A stretch of 64,000 bases of DNA. Source: Sphingobacteriaceae bacterium (GTDB taxonomy: Bacteria; Bacteroidota; Bacteroidia; Sphingobacteriales; Sphingobacteriaceae). The notes beneath the pieces are model-generated. The model searched no databases, was not told where the DNA came from, and saw only the letters and a program-made list of their open reading frames with translations. The position numbers and the translations under genes were made by a program. The stretch lies in the NCBI GenBank assembly GCA_903642215.1, contig CAHJWG010000011.1, forward strand, positions 62,001 through 126,000, read 5' to 3'. Shown here in pieces: positions 9,164 through 18,288 of the stretch (position 1 is its first letter; each line of letters starts with the position of its first letter).

Positions 9164-9201
9164 AAAAATCCTGACGTCATTAAACGTCAGGATTTTTTTT
9201 G
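9164..9201 (+). terminator. rho-independent terminator after the nitroreductase gene
   Basis: AAAAATCCTGACGT and ACGTCAGGATTTTTTTT form a 14-pair hairpin with a short loop and a U-run. Confidence 0.9.
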
Positions 9202-9262
9202 TTTTTAAACTATTTGTCATACTGTTTTTATCGGTAAAAAATCAGCGTTGACAAATAAACTT

Positions 9263-9270
9263 TATTTTTG
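9263..9270 (+). promoter_or_regulatory. mazG promoter -7 element
   Basis: TATTTTTG matches TAnnTTTG, 24 bases before the mazG ATG. A TTGACA lies just upstream (9248-9253) but at unusual spacing. Confidence 0.45.
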
Positions 9271-9286
9271 CCGTTAAATTAAAAAC

Positions 9287-10090
9287 ATGGCTTTACCAAT
9301 TCCCCTGCCGCAGCAAACGCCGGCAACTGCTTTTGAACGTTTGCTGACTGTTTTAAATGATCTCCGCGAAAATTGCCCATGGGATCAAAAGCAAACGATG
9401 GAAACTTTACGCCACCTCACCATCGAAGAAACTTACGAACTGGCCGATGCGATTTTGGAAAATGATCAGCAGGAAATTAAAAAAGAATTGGGCGATGTGA
9501 TGATGCACCTGGTTTTTTATGCGCGAATTGCTTCCGAAAAAGGTGATTTTGATATTACCGATGTTTTGAACGGCGTTTGCGAAAAACTCATCCATCGCCA
9601 TCCACATATTTACAGCGATGTAAATGTAAACGATGAGCAGGATGTGAAGCGCAACTGGGAAAAACTGAAGCTGAAAGAAGGTAATAAATCCGTTTTGGGC
9701 GGCGTGCCGGCTTCACTTCCGGCTTTGGTTAAAGCTTCGCGGATACAGGAAAAAGCACGCGGCGTTGGTTTCGACTGGGACAATAAAGATCAGGTTTGGG
9801 AGAAAGTGGAAGAAGAACTGCAGGAATTTAAGGACGAATTTAACTCGGTAAACGAAGCATCCGTCGATATGGAAAAAGCAGAAGGCGAGTTTGGCGATTT
9901 GCTTTTTTCGCTGATTAATTATGCGCGTTTCATCAACATCAACCCGGAAAATGCGTTGGAGAAAACGAACAAAAAGTTTATTAAACGCTTCCGGTATCTC
10001 GAACAAAAAGCCAAAGAACAAGGTAAACAATTGCAGGATATGACGCTGGCAGAAATGGATGTTTTTTGGAACGAGGCGAAGCTGGTTTGA
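9287..10090 (+). CDS. mazG: nucleoside triphosphate pyrophosphohydrolase MazG
   Basis: A 267-residue cytoplasmic enzyme hydrolysing (d)NTPs to NMP and pyrophosphate. It has two MazG repeats. The first covers about residues 15-125 with CPWDQKQT, the metal-binding EETYELADAI and KELGDVMMHLVFYA. The second covers about 150-250 with the EEELQEFKDE and EGEFGDLLFSLINYAR motifs. Both pairs of acidic residues are kept. The length is that of E. coli MazG. It is not linked here to relA or mazEF. It ends just before a copy of the dispersed motif (10100-10112). Confidence 0.95.
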   Translation: MALPIPLPQQTPATAFERLLTVLNDLRENCPWDQKQTMETLRHLTIEETYELADAILENDQQEIKKELGDVMMHLVFYARIASEKGDFDITDVLNGVCEKLIHRHPHIYSDVNVNDEQDVKRNWEKLKLKEGNKSVLGGVPASLPALVKASRIQEKARGVGFDWDNKDQVWEKVEEELQEFKDEFNSVNEASVDMEKAEGEFGDLLFSLINYARFININPENALEKTNKKFIKRFRYLEQKAKEQGKQLQDMTLAEMDVFWNEAKLV

Positions 10091-10146
10091 TTGAGGTAAT
10101 GCTGTTTTTATCGGCATAAAATTGTAATTTCAACAAAAAGAAAAAC

Positions 10147-10365
10147 ATGGGAACTTTAATTATTCATCCACAATCTGAGGAACAAGAAAACCTTTTCGAA
10201 CAGCTTGCCAAAGCTTTGAAAGTTCCTTTTGAAAAAGCTGAAGAAGAGCAGGTAAAACAGAAGTTGTCTGAGAAATATGCGGGAAAATTGTCTTCAGCCG
10301 TTGCAGATGAACTCCAAGAATACGTAAGAAAAAGCCGTGAAGAATGGAGCGACAGAGATTTATAA
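10147..10365 (+). CDS. antitoxin-like small protein paired with a PIN toxin
   Basis: A 72-residue protein, acidic and helical, with a short beta start (GTLIIHPQS) that recalls small type II antitoxins abundant in Bacteroidetes. The C-terminal segment LQEYVRKSREEWSDRDL looks like a toxin-binding helix. Its last 22 bases overlap the start of the downstream PIN-domain frame (10344). That is the usual antitoxin-first arrangement. The DNA-binding fold is not obvious, so the family name is left open. Confidence 0.8.
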   Translation: MGTLIIHPQSEEQENLFEQLAKALKVPFEKAEEEQVKQKLSEKYAGKLSSAVADELQEYVRKSREEWSDRDL

Positions 10366-10738
10366 TTGATACCAATGCTGTTATTGATTATTTAGGCAAC
10401 AAAATGCCTGCTTTTGGTATGTCTTTAATAAATAATGTTTTAGACACAAACCCGAATATTTCAGTTATTACTAAAATAGAAGTATTAAGCTTTAACACAA
10501 TAAAGAAGATTACGAAATATTGGAAAACTTTGTAAATGATGTTAATTTACTTGGCCTTACTGATGCTATAATAGAACGCACGATTAAAATTTGCAAAACA
10601 AATAAAACTAAACTTCCGGATGCTATCATTGCTGCAACTGCAATAGAATACAACCTTACATTAATTACCAGGAATTTTGCAGATTTTAAATCCATTAATA
10701 AAATTAAGCTTATTAATCCTTACAAATTAATTGTCTAA
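10344..10738 (+). pseudogene. VapC-like PIN-domain toxin broken by a one-base frameshift
   Basis: The first part (10344-10535) begins with the PIN signature FIIDTNAVIDYLGN and continues to VITKIEVLSF. The second part, in another frame, holds the rest of the domain: ILENFVNDVNLLGLTDAIIERT, the acidic site LPDAIIAATAIEYN and LITRNFADFK. The frames join at about 10503-10504, where one base is missing: ATA-AA(-)-GAA-GAT would restore NTIKEDYEILENF. All expected acidic residues survive across the two pieces, so the lesion looks recent or could be a sequencing error. PIN toxins are Mg-dependent RNases that cut tRNA or rRNA. As it stands the toxin should be inactive. Confidence 0.85.
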
Positions 10739-10748
10739 AGTATTCATT

Positions 10749-11981
10749 ATGCTCAAAAAACTACTCTTCCTTACTGTTTTTATCGGCATAAATTCAGTAT
10801 CCTTCTCTCAGCATAAAAGCAAAAAAAGCAGTTCAATATATTTTCCGCCGGCTGGAACTTGGGCGCATCAAAGTCCGCAGCAATTAGGTTTAAATACAGA
10901 TAGTTTACAGTCGGCAATTGATTTCGCCAAAAAAAATGAAGCAAAAACACCACGCGATCAGGAACTTGCACAAGCTTTAAGTTTTGGTAAAGAACCGTTT
11001 GGTGCAGGTATTGGTCCGTTTTCAGTTCGGGGCGATGAAACCGGAATCATCATTTACAAAGGTTATATTGTGGCCGAATGGGGCGAACCTTTACGCGTGG
11101 ATATGACACATAGCGTAACCAAAAGTTTCCTTTCTACCGTTGTTGGTTTGGCGGTGGAGAAAGGTTTGATCAAAAGCGTGCAGGATTCGGTTTACAAATA
11201 CGTTCCGCCGATTGAAGTTTATAACCCGCTAAACATGCGCACGGCTGAAGATTTGGGTAAACCGGAAATGCTTTATCCTTTTGCTTCAACCCACAATAAA
11301 AAACTAACCTGGGATGTGATGCTGCGCCAAACCAGCGATTGGGAAGGCACGCTTTGGGGCAAACCAGATTGGGCCGACCGGCCGCAAGGCGACCCGAATA
11401 CCTGGATTAATCGCCCCAGAAACGAACCCGGAACCGTTTGGAAATACAACGACACGCGCGTAAATGCTTTGGCTTTGGCCGCCACAAACGTTTGGCGACA
11501 ACCATTGCCAAAAGTTTTAAAAGATTATTTGATGGATCCGATTGGCGCATCAAACACCTGGCGCTGGTATGGTTACCGCAATTCGTGGATTGTGCTGGAC
11601 GGACAAGCGGTGCAATCTGTTGCCGGCGGCGGTCATTTTGGCGGCGGTATGTTTATTAACGCTTATGATATGGCCCGTTTTGGCTTGCTCACTTTGCACC
11701 GCGGTAACTGGAATGGCAAACAATTAATCGCCGAAAACTGGGTAAAACAAGCCCTCACGCCAACCACGGCCAACACCGGTTACGGCTACATGAATTGGTT
11801 TTTAAACACCGATAAAAAGCTGCTGCCACACGCGCCGGCTTCCGCTTTTGTGCATATTGGCAACGGCAATAATATTATTTATGTTGATCCGGAGCATGAT
11901 CTGGTGATGGTTGTCCGATGGATTGAAACCAAAGGAATGGACGGCACGGTGCAGAAAGTGCTTGCTTCTTTTAGCAGGTAA
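10749..11981 (+). CDS. serine hydrolase, beta-lactamase/class C-related family
   Basis: An exported serine hydrolase of the beta-lactamase superfamily. I place the start at the ATG 10749 (MLKKLLFLTVFIGINSVSFS), a clean signal peptide, rather than the TTG at 10731. The active-site SxxK is SVTK near residue 122 in THSVTKSFLSTVVG. A YN-containing second motif (WKYNDTRVNAL) and a C-terminal HIGNGNNIIYVDPE stretch are present. The family covers esterases, D-aminopeptidases and PBP-like enzymes, so a resistance role should not be assumed. An exact copy of the dispersed motif lies in the signal-peptide codons (10772-10784). Confidence 0.88.
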   Translation: MLKKLLFLTVFIGINSVSFSQHKSKKSSSIYFPPAGTWAHQSPQQLGLNTDSLQSAIDFAKKNEAKTPRDQELAQALSFGKEPFGAGIGPFSVRGDETGIIIYKGYIVAEWGEPLRVDMTHSVTKSFLSTVVGLAVEKGLIKSVQDSVYKYVPPIEVYNPLNMRTAEDLGKPEMLYPFASTHNKKLTWDVMLRQTSDWEGTLWGKPDWADRPQGDPNTWINRPRNEPGTVWKYNDTRVNALALAATNVWRQPLPKVLKDYLMDPIGASNTWRWYGYRNSWIVLDGQAVQSVAGGGHFGGGMFINAYDMARFGLLTLHRGNWNGKQLIAENWVKQALTPTTANTGYGYMNWFLNTDKKLLPHAPASAFVHIGNGNNIIYVDPEHDLVMVVRWIETKGMDGTVQKVLASFSR

Positions 11982-12043
11982 ATTATAGATTTCAACATCA
12001 CTTTTGTAGCTCAATTTAAATTAACTAATGCTTCTTTTATCCC

Positions 12044-12835
<792 letters not shown>

Positions 12836-12884
12836 AATTTTGGAGATATTACTATAATTAGCCACAACCTTTTAACAAAATTTC

Positions 12885-12892
12885 TATATTTG
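12885..12892 (+). promoter_or_regulatory. his operon promoter -7 element
   Basis: TATATTTG matches the Bacteroidetes TAnnTTTG consensus. Transcription would begin about 7 bases on, some 24 bases before the leader-peptide ATG at 12923. No clear -33 TTTG was seen. Confidence 0.6.
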
Positions 12893-12922
12893 CCCCACGC
12901 TGGTAACAACCGGCAAATCAGC

Positions 12923-12970
12923 ATGAAAAAATATTTCACACATCTGCATCATCACTATCATTCAGCTTAA
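12923..12970 (+). CDS. hisL: his operon leader peptide (attenuator)
   Basis: A 15-codon open frame ATG...TAA encodes MKKYFTHLHHHYHSA, with five histidines in seven consecutive codons. It lies 60 bases upstream of hisG and just downstream of a TATATTTG promoter element. This is the hallmark of ribosome-mediated attenuation: when charged tRNA-His is scarce the ribosome stalls here and the downstream RNA refolds to permit transcription. Complementary segments exist (AATATTTC at the leader start and GAAATATT after it; AAATCAG and CTGATTT), followed by a T-rich stretch near 12992-13010. I could not draw a convincing classical terminator by eye. Confidence 0.88.
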   Translation: MKKYFTHLHHHYHSA

Positions 12971-13029
12971 GTTTGAACTGATTTTGCACGAAATATTAAT
13001 TCCTTTTTTGTTATCCAACCTACAATACA

Positions 13030-13881
13030 TTGAAACCACTTAAAATAGCGATCCAAAAATCCGGTCGCCTAAACGAAAAATCCGTTGAGTTATTAAAAAA
13101 CTGCGGACTTTCTTTCGAGAATTATAAAAGTTCACTCATCTCTCCCGTTTCCAATTTTCCGCTGGAAATTTTGTTTTTGCGCGATGATGATATTCCGGAA
13201 TACGTGCAGGATGGCATTGCCGATTTAGGAATTGTGGGCGAAAACGTAATTCTGGAAACCAAAGTTGAGGTAAGTTACCTGCAACGGTTGGGCTTCGGAA
13301 AATGCACGTTAAAAATAGCATTGCCAAATAACAGCGAAGTAGAAAATTTAAGCCAGCTACAAGGAAAATCGATCGCTACATCTTATCCGGTTATTTTAGA
13401 TAAGTTTTTGAAAGAGAACAATATACAGGCTGACATCCGTACGATTTCAGGCTCGGTAGAAATTAGTCCGGGTTTGGGTTTGAGTGATGCCATTTTCGAT
13501 ATTGTTTCTACCGGCGGAACTTTAAAAAGCAATGGTTTAAAGCCTTTTGCAGATGTGATTTCTTCGGAAGCTGTTTTGATCGGCCGCAAAGGCGAAGAAA
13601 ATAATGAACATGTTTTAGAACTCATCCAGCGCATTCAATCCGTTTTGCGCGCCAAAGAAACCAAATATGTGGTGCTCAATGTGCCGCAACATTGTTTGGA
13701 TCAAATTTTGAAATTGTTGCCCGGCGTAAAAAGTCCGAGCGTAATCCCGCTGGCGGAAAGCGGCTGGGTTGCGGTTCATACCGTTATTCCGGAACGTGAT
13801 TTTTGGAATAAAATCAGCGAACTGAAAGCGGCCGGCGCACAAGGAATTGTGGTGATGCCGATTGAAAAGATTATTCTGTAA
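13030..13881 (+). CDS. hisG: ATP phosphoribosyltransferase (long form)
   Basis: First enzyme of histidine synthesis, joining ATP and PRPP to phosphoribosyl-ATP, and the point of feedback control. 283 residues: catalytic part about 1-205 (IAIQKSGRL, DLGIVGENV, DIVSTGGTLKSNGL) and a C-terminal ACT-like regulatory domain about 210-283 (PSVIPLAESGWVAVHTVI). That marks the HisZ-independent long form, so histidine inhibition of activity is expected. The start codon appears to be TTG at 13030, as no ATG fits the conserved N-terminus. First gene of the operon, under the hisL leader. Confidence 0.96.
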   Translation: MKPLKIAIQKSGRLNEKSVELLKNCGLSFENYKSSLISPVSNFPLEILFLRDDDIPEYVQDGIADLGIVGENVILETKVEVSYLQRLGFGKCTLKIALPNNSEVENLSQLQGKSIATSYPVILDKFLKENNIQADIRTISGSVEISPGLGLSDAIFDIVSTGGTLKSNGLKPFADVISSEAVLIGRKGEENNEHVLELIQRIQSVLRAKETKYVVLNVPQHCLDQILKLLPGVKSPSVIPLAESGWVAVHTVIPERDFWNKISELKAAGAQGIVVMPIEKIIL

Positions 13882-13913
13882 TACTGTTTTTATCGACTAA
13901 AAATTGGTGAACG

Positions 13914-15197
13914 ATGTTGAAAGTTTATAATTACAGCGAATTATCAAAAGCCGAAATTGAGCAATTGACTTTACGCAATACCGATTCTGGCAACGAAATC
14001 CGCGAATCGGTAGAAAGCATTCTGCAAAATGTACAGCAAAATGGCGATCAGGCTTTAAAAGATTATGCGTTTAAATTTGATCAGGTTACTTTAAACCAGC
14101 TTTTTGCAGATGAAAATGAGATTGCTGATTTAGCCAGACAAGTATCCGACGAGCAAAAACGAGCGATAAAAACAGCATACCTAAATATTTATAAATTCCA
14201 TCAAAACCAGTTTCATACCGAAGAAAAAGTAGAAACCATGCCCGGTGTTACCTGCTGGCGAGAACTGCGGCCGATTGAAAAAGTTGGTTTGTACATTCCC
14301 GGCGGCACGGCGGTTTTGCCAAGCACATTTTTGATGCTGGGCATCCCGGCAAAAATTGCCGGTTGTCAGGAAATTGTGGTTTGTTCTCCGCCCCAAAAAG
14401 ACGGAAAGATTAATCCATACATTGCTTTTGTTGCCCAGCTTTTAGATATTAAAAAAGTGTTTTTATGCGGAGGCGCGCAGGCCGTTGCAGCAATGGCGTT
14501 CGGAACCGAAAGTATCCCGAAGGTTGACAAGATTTTTGGGCCTGGAAATCAGTACGTTACCAAAGCAAAAACCATTGTACAATCTACAACGGTTACGGCT
14601 ATTGATATGCCGGCCGGCCCGTCGGAAGTTTTGATTATTGCGGATGAAAGTGCCAATCCGGTTTTTGTGGCGGCCGATTTACTGGCGCAGGCAGAACATG
14701 GTGTGGACAGTCAGTCGGTTCTGGTTTCAACCTCTGAAAAACTGATTGCCGAAACGATTGCAGAACTGGAAAAACAGTTGCCGGTTTTGCCAAGAGCCGC
14801 AATCACCCGGAAAGCCATCGAAAATTCGTATGCTGTTTTTACCGGTACTTTTTCGGAAGCAATGGATTTTAGCAACCAATATGCGCCGGAACATTTGATT
14901 TTGGCAACCAATAACTGGCCGGAAATTACCGATCAGATTATTAACGCCGGTTCTGTTTTTCTGGGAAATTTAACGCCGGAAAGTGCTGGTGATTATGCTT
15001 CCGGAACGAATCATACGTTGCCTACAAGTGCTTACGCCAAAGCTTATTCCGGTGTTTCGGTTGATTCTTTTGTGAAGAAAATTACGTTTCAACATTTATC
15101 TCCCGAAGGAATACAGAATATCGGAAAAACAGTAGAAATTTTAGCAGAACTGGAAGGTTTGCAGGCGCATAAAAACGCGGTTTCGGTGCGAATGTAA
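13914..15197 (+). CDS. hisD: histidinol dehydrogenase
   Basis: Zinc enzyme oxidising histidinol to histidine in two NAD-dependent steps. 427 residues, the usual length. Signatures seen: CWRELRPIEKVGLYIPGGTA, GGAQAVAAMAFGTESIP, GPGNQYVTKAK, DMPAGPSEVLIIAD, AEHGVDSQSVLV with zinc-binding Gln/His, and APEHLIL. It follows hisG by 32 bases holding an exact dispersed motif. Inside the gene are one exact (14165-14177) and one variant (14831-14843) copy of that motif. Confidence 0.97.
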   Translation: MLKVYNYSELSKAEIEQLTLRNTDSGNEIRESVESILQNVQQNGDQALKDYAFKFDQVTLNQLFADENEIADLARQVSDEQKRAIKTAYLNIYKFHQNQFHTEEKVETMPGVTCWRELRPIEKVGLYIPGGTAVLPSTFLMLGIPAKIAGCQEIVVCSPPQKDGKINPYIAFVAQLLDIKKVFLCGGAQAVAAMAFGTESIPKVDKIFGPGNQYVTKAKTIVQSTTVTAIDMPAGPSEVLIIADESANPVFVAADLLAQAEHGVDSQSVLVSTSEKLIAETIAELEKQLPVLPRAAITRKAIENSYAVFTGTFSEAMDFSNQYAPEHLILATNNWPEITDQIINAGSVFLGNLTPESAGDYASGTNHTLPTSAYAKAYSGVSVDSFVKKITFQHLSPEGIQNIGKTVEILAELEGLQAHKNAVSVRM

Positions 15198-15211
15198 GGA
15201 TAGATTTTTGT

Positions 15212-15369
15212 TGTCATCTCGACCGCAGGGAGAGATCTTCATCGAAAAAGAAAGAAGAATAACAAGTGGGAGGAAGATTTCTCCTTGCAGTCGAAATGAC
15301 ATGGCGGAGATCTTCATCGAAAAAGAAATATACAATTAAAATAAGATTCCTCCTATCGTCGGAATGACA
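15212..15369. repeat. stem-loop repeat between hisD and hisC (GTCATCTCGACCG...GAAATGAC family)
   Basis: The element begins GTCATCTCGACCGCAGGGAG and ends in TCGTCGGAATGAC. An internal GATTTCTCCTTGCAGTCGAAATGAC arm and two copies of GATCTTCATCGAAAAAGAAA suggest two nested or tandem copies. Arms are mutually complementary. The smaller relative is at 792-877. It is a well-known type of non-coding element between genes in Sphingobacteriales and here splits the his operon without an obvious promoter. Confidence 0.85.
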
Positions 15370-15407
15370 GAATAACGTTGAAATGACCGGAGAAAAAACA
15401 TAAAAAA

Positions 15408-16454
15408 ATGAGTTTCAATCTTCAAAATCTCCTTCGGGAAAATATAAAAAACCTCACGCCATATTCCTCCGCGCGGGATGAATTTCAGGGCGAGGCCAGC
15501 GTTTTTTTGGATGCCAATGAAAACGCGTATGGTTCTCCGCTGGAAGATAACTTTAATCGCTATCCGGATCCGCTGCAACTCGCTGTTAAACAGAAAATTA
15601 CCTCGATAAAAGGAGTACCGCCGCGCAATATTTTTTTAGGAAACGGCAGCGATGAAGCCATCGATATTTTGTTTAGAAGCTTTTGCAGGCCGGGAATTGA
15701 CAACGTCATTCTGGTTCCCCCAACGTATGGCATGTACCAGGTTTCAGCAAATATTAATGATATTGAAGTCCAAAATATTCCGCTAACTATTAAATATCAG
15801 TTAAATATGGAAGGAATTGCAGAAGCGATCAACCCAAATACCAAACTGATTTTTATCTGCTCGCCCAACAATCCAACCGGAAATTCGATTAACCGCGAAG
15901 ATGTGGAAACACTTTTAGCCAATTTTACTGGAATTGTGGTGGTGGATGAAGCGTATATCAATTACAGCAGACAGAAAAGTTTTATCCAGGAACTGACTGA
16001 ATACGGCAATCTGGTGGTTTTGCAAACGCTGTCAAAAGCTTGGGGTTTAGCGGGTTTACGCATCGGGATGGCCTTTGCTTCCGAAGAAATTATTGAAGTT
16101 TTTAACCGCGTTAAACCTCCTTATAACATCAACGAAGCTTCGCAAAAACTGGCTTTGCAGGCATTGGAAAACGTAGAGCAGGTGAACGGCTGGATCAAGG
16201 AAACCCTTGCCGAGCGCGATAAATTGGTTCTCGGCCTAAAAAACCTGAACTTTGTGCTAGACATTTTCCCTTCGGATGCCAATTTTATACTGGTAAAAAC
16301 AGTATCGCCGCGCGAAATTTACCAGTTTTTGGTGGAGCGCGGCATCATCGTTCGGGATCGATCTAAAGTTGAACTATGCGAAGGTTGTTTACGAATTACG
16401 GTTGGAACGCCAGCAGAAAACAACCAGTTATTAACCGTTTTGGAAGGATTTTAG
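15408..16454 (+). CDS. hisC: histidinol-phosphate aminotransferase
   Basis: PLP-dependent class I/II aminotransferase converting imidazole acetol-phosphate to histidinol phosphate. 348 residues. Seen: LDANENAYGSP at the start, the PLP-phosphate region GNGSDEAIDILF, the SPNNPTGN motif, VVDEAYINY (PLP-ring aspartate) and the Schiff-base lysine in QTLSKAWGLAGLRIG. Its TAG stop is directly followed by the hisB ATG with no gap, so translation of the two is coupled. Confidence 0.97.
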   Translation: MSFNLQNLLRENIKNLTPYSSARDEFQGEASVFLDANENAYGSPLEDNFNRYPDPLQLAVKQKITSIKGVPPRNIFLGNGSDEAIDILFRSFCRPGIDNVILVPPTYGMYQVSANINDIEVQNIPLTIKYQLNMEGIAEAINPNTKLIFICSPNNPTGNSINREDVETLLANFTGIVVVDEAYINYSRQKSFIQELTEYGNLVVLQTLSKAWGLAGLRIGMAFASEEIIEVFNRVKPPYNINEASQKLALQALENVEQVNGWIKETLAERDKLVLGLKNLNFVLDIFPSDANFILVKTVSPREIYQFLVERGIIVRDRSKVELCEGCLRITVGTPAENNQLLTVLEGF

Positions 16455-17594
16455 ATGAAAAGAATACTATTTATCGATCGTGATGGCACGCTCATTACCG
16501 AGCCGGCTGATGAGCAGATTGATTCCTTCGCCAAGCTGGAATTTTATCCGCGTATGCTGCAATATTTACCTAAAATTGCTAAAGAGCTTGATTTTGAATT
16601 AGTTATGGCGACGAATCAGGACGGTTTAGGTACGGAAGTTTATCCGGAAGACACCTTTTGGCCGGTTCAAAATTTCATCATTCAAACACTTAAAAATGAA
16701 GGCGTTGTGTTTTCTGATTTCGTAATTGATCGCACTTTTGCAAAAGATAATGCGCCAACCCGAAAACCGGGAACTGCTTTGTTGACGAAATATTTCAACA
16801 CAGAAGAATATGATCTGAAAAATTCCTTTGTAATCGGTGATCGTTTAAATGATGTTGTGCTGGCAAAAAACTTGGGCGCAAAAGCAATCTGGATCAATAA
16901 CCAAACAAATTTGGGCGGAGCAGAATTTGCAAACCAACAGCAGGAAGATTTAAAATCGGTGATTGCATTGGAAACGGCTGAATGGGAAAAGATTTACGAG
17001 TTTTTAAAAGTCGGCCAGCGCGAAGTTGAACATCGCCGACAAACTAAAGAAACCGATATTTTTATCAAATTGAACCTGGATGGAAAAGGCGAAGCCAGAG
17101 TTTCTACCGGTTTGCATTTTTTTGATCACATGCTGGATCAGATTGCAAAACATGGCAGTATCGATCTGGAAATCAATACAAAAGGAGATTTGCATATTGA
17201 TGAACACCACACGATTGAAGATACCGGAATTGCTTTAGGCGAGGCTTTTTTACAGGTTTTAGGCGATAAAAAAGGCATTGGCCGTTATGGTTTTTTGCTG
17301 CCGATGGATGATTGTTTGGCGCAGGTTGCCATAGATTTCGGCGGCCGGAACTGGATCGTTTGGGATGCTGTTTTTAACCGGGAAAAAATTGGGGAAATGC
17401 CTACGGAAATGTTTTATCACTTTTTCAAATCTTTCTCTGATGCTGCCAAATGCAACTTAAATATCAAAGCAGAAGGCGAAAATGAGCATCACAAAATAGA
17501 ATCCATTTTTAAAGCTTTTGCCAAAGCAATTAAAATGGCGGTGAAAAGAGATGTAAATAATATGGTTTTGCCAAGTACGAAGGGCGTTTTATAG
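16455..17594 (+). CDS. hisB: bifunctional histidinol-phosphatase / imidazoleglycerol-phosphate dehydratase
   Basis: A fusion enzyme for two steps of the pathway. The N-terminal HAD phosphatase (about residues 1-165) starts with the nucleophile motif [10 protein letters not shown] and has [17 protein letters not shown]. The C-terminal IGP dehydratase (about 185-379) carries [34 protein letters not shown] and [15 protein letters not shown] with the manganese-binding histidines. The length matches the E. coli-type fusion. Confidence 0.97.
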   Translation: MKRILFIDRDGTLITEPADEQIDSFAKLEFYPRMLQYLPKIAKELDFELVMATNQDGLGTEVYPEDTFWPVQNFIIQTLKNEGVVFSDFVIDRTFAKDNAPTRKPGTALLTKYFNTEEYDLKNSFVIGDRLNDVVLAKNLGAKAIWINNQTNLGGAEFANQQQEDLKSVIALETAEWEKIYEFLKVGQREVEHRRQTKETDIFIKLNLDGKGEARVSTGLHFFDHMLDQIAKHGSIDLEINTKGDLHIDEHHTIEDTGIALGEAFLQVLGDKKGIGRYGFLLPMDDCLAQVAIDFGGRNWIVWDAVFNREKIGEMPTEMFYHFFKSFSDAAKCNLNIKAEGENEHHKIESIFKAFAKAIKMAVKRDVNNMVLPSTKGVL

Positions 17595-17601
17595 AAAGAT
17601 A

Positions 17602-17677
17602 CAAGTATTTAGTAGCAAGTATCAAGGCAAACTCTGTTACTTAATTTTGATACTTATTACTCGATACTAAATACTTG
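17602..17677. repeat. CAAGTATTTAGTA inverted repeat between hisB and hisH
   Basis: Left arm CAAGTATTTAGTAGCAAGTA is complementary to the right arm ...TACTAAATACTTG, around a loop of about 20 bases. A second member lies at 33608-33670. It occupies the whole hisB-hisH gap. It is a palindromic dispersed element rather than an operator, judging by its second location. Confidence 0.85.
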
Positions 17678-17684
17678 AAAACAA

Positions 17685-18281
17685 ATGATTGGAATAATTC
17701 AATACGGAGCCGGAAATATCTTCTCCTTGACTGCTGCTTTAGATCGGCTGGGAATTGAATACGGCATGATTTCGCAGGAAAGTGATTTTGAGCAGTATGA
17801 TCGCTACATTATTCCGGGTGTTGGCCATGCCGGTGCTGCGATGCAAAAACTGGAAAGCACGGGATTGGTTCCGGCCATCCGTCAGCTTAAAAAACCTGTT
17901 TTAGGAATTTGTGTGGGAATGCAGTTGATTACGGCGTTTTCTGAAGAAGGTAATGCTGATCTGCTCCAAATTATACCGATAAAAACACTACGCTTTCGGG
18001 AAGAACATGGCTTGAAAATTCCGCATACGGGCTGGAACCAGGTTCATCCGCAGGAAAACAATAATCTGTTTGAAAACATTGGCCCGCAGAGTTATTTTTA
18101 CTTTGTCCATTCTTATTTTATCGAACATGATAATTTATATACCTTAGCCTCAACGCAATACGGCGTTCAGTTTTCGGCTTCCATCAAAAAAGATAATTTT
18201 TACGGCGTACAATTTCACCCCGAAAAATCTGGTTTGGCAGGCGAACAACTCTTGAAAAACTTTGCTCATCTTAATGCTTAA
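17685..18281 (+). CDS. hisH: imidazole glycerol phosphate synthase, glutaminase subunit
   Basis: Class I glutamine amidotransferase that feeds ammonia to HisF. 198 residues. The nucleophile Cys is in LGICVGMQLI, the oxyanion region is PGVGHAGAAM, and the His-Glu pair is in YGVQFHPEKSG. The gene ends 7 bases before hisA and is part of the same operon. Confidence 0.97.
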   Translation: MIGIIQYGAGNIFSLTAALDRLGIEYGMISQESDFEQYDRYIIPGVGHAGAAMQKLESTGLVPAIRQLKKPVLGICVGMQLITAFSEEGNADLLQIIPIKTLRFREEHGLKIPHTGWNQVHPQENNNLFENIGPQSYFYFVHSYFIEHDNLYTLASTQYGVQFSASIKKDNFYGVQFHPEKSGLAGEQLLKNFAHLNA

Positions 18282-18288
18282 ACACAAA

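Noticed and set aside
10749..11981. Acquired beta-lactamase resistance gene
   Set aside because: Only the superfamily SxxK motif is certain; the class C YxN and KTG motifs are not clearly present, and the family is mostly esterases and peptidases.
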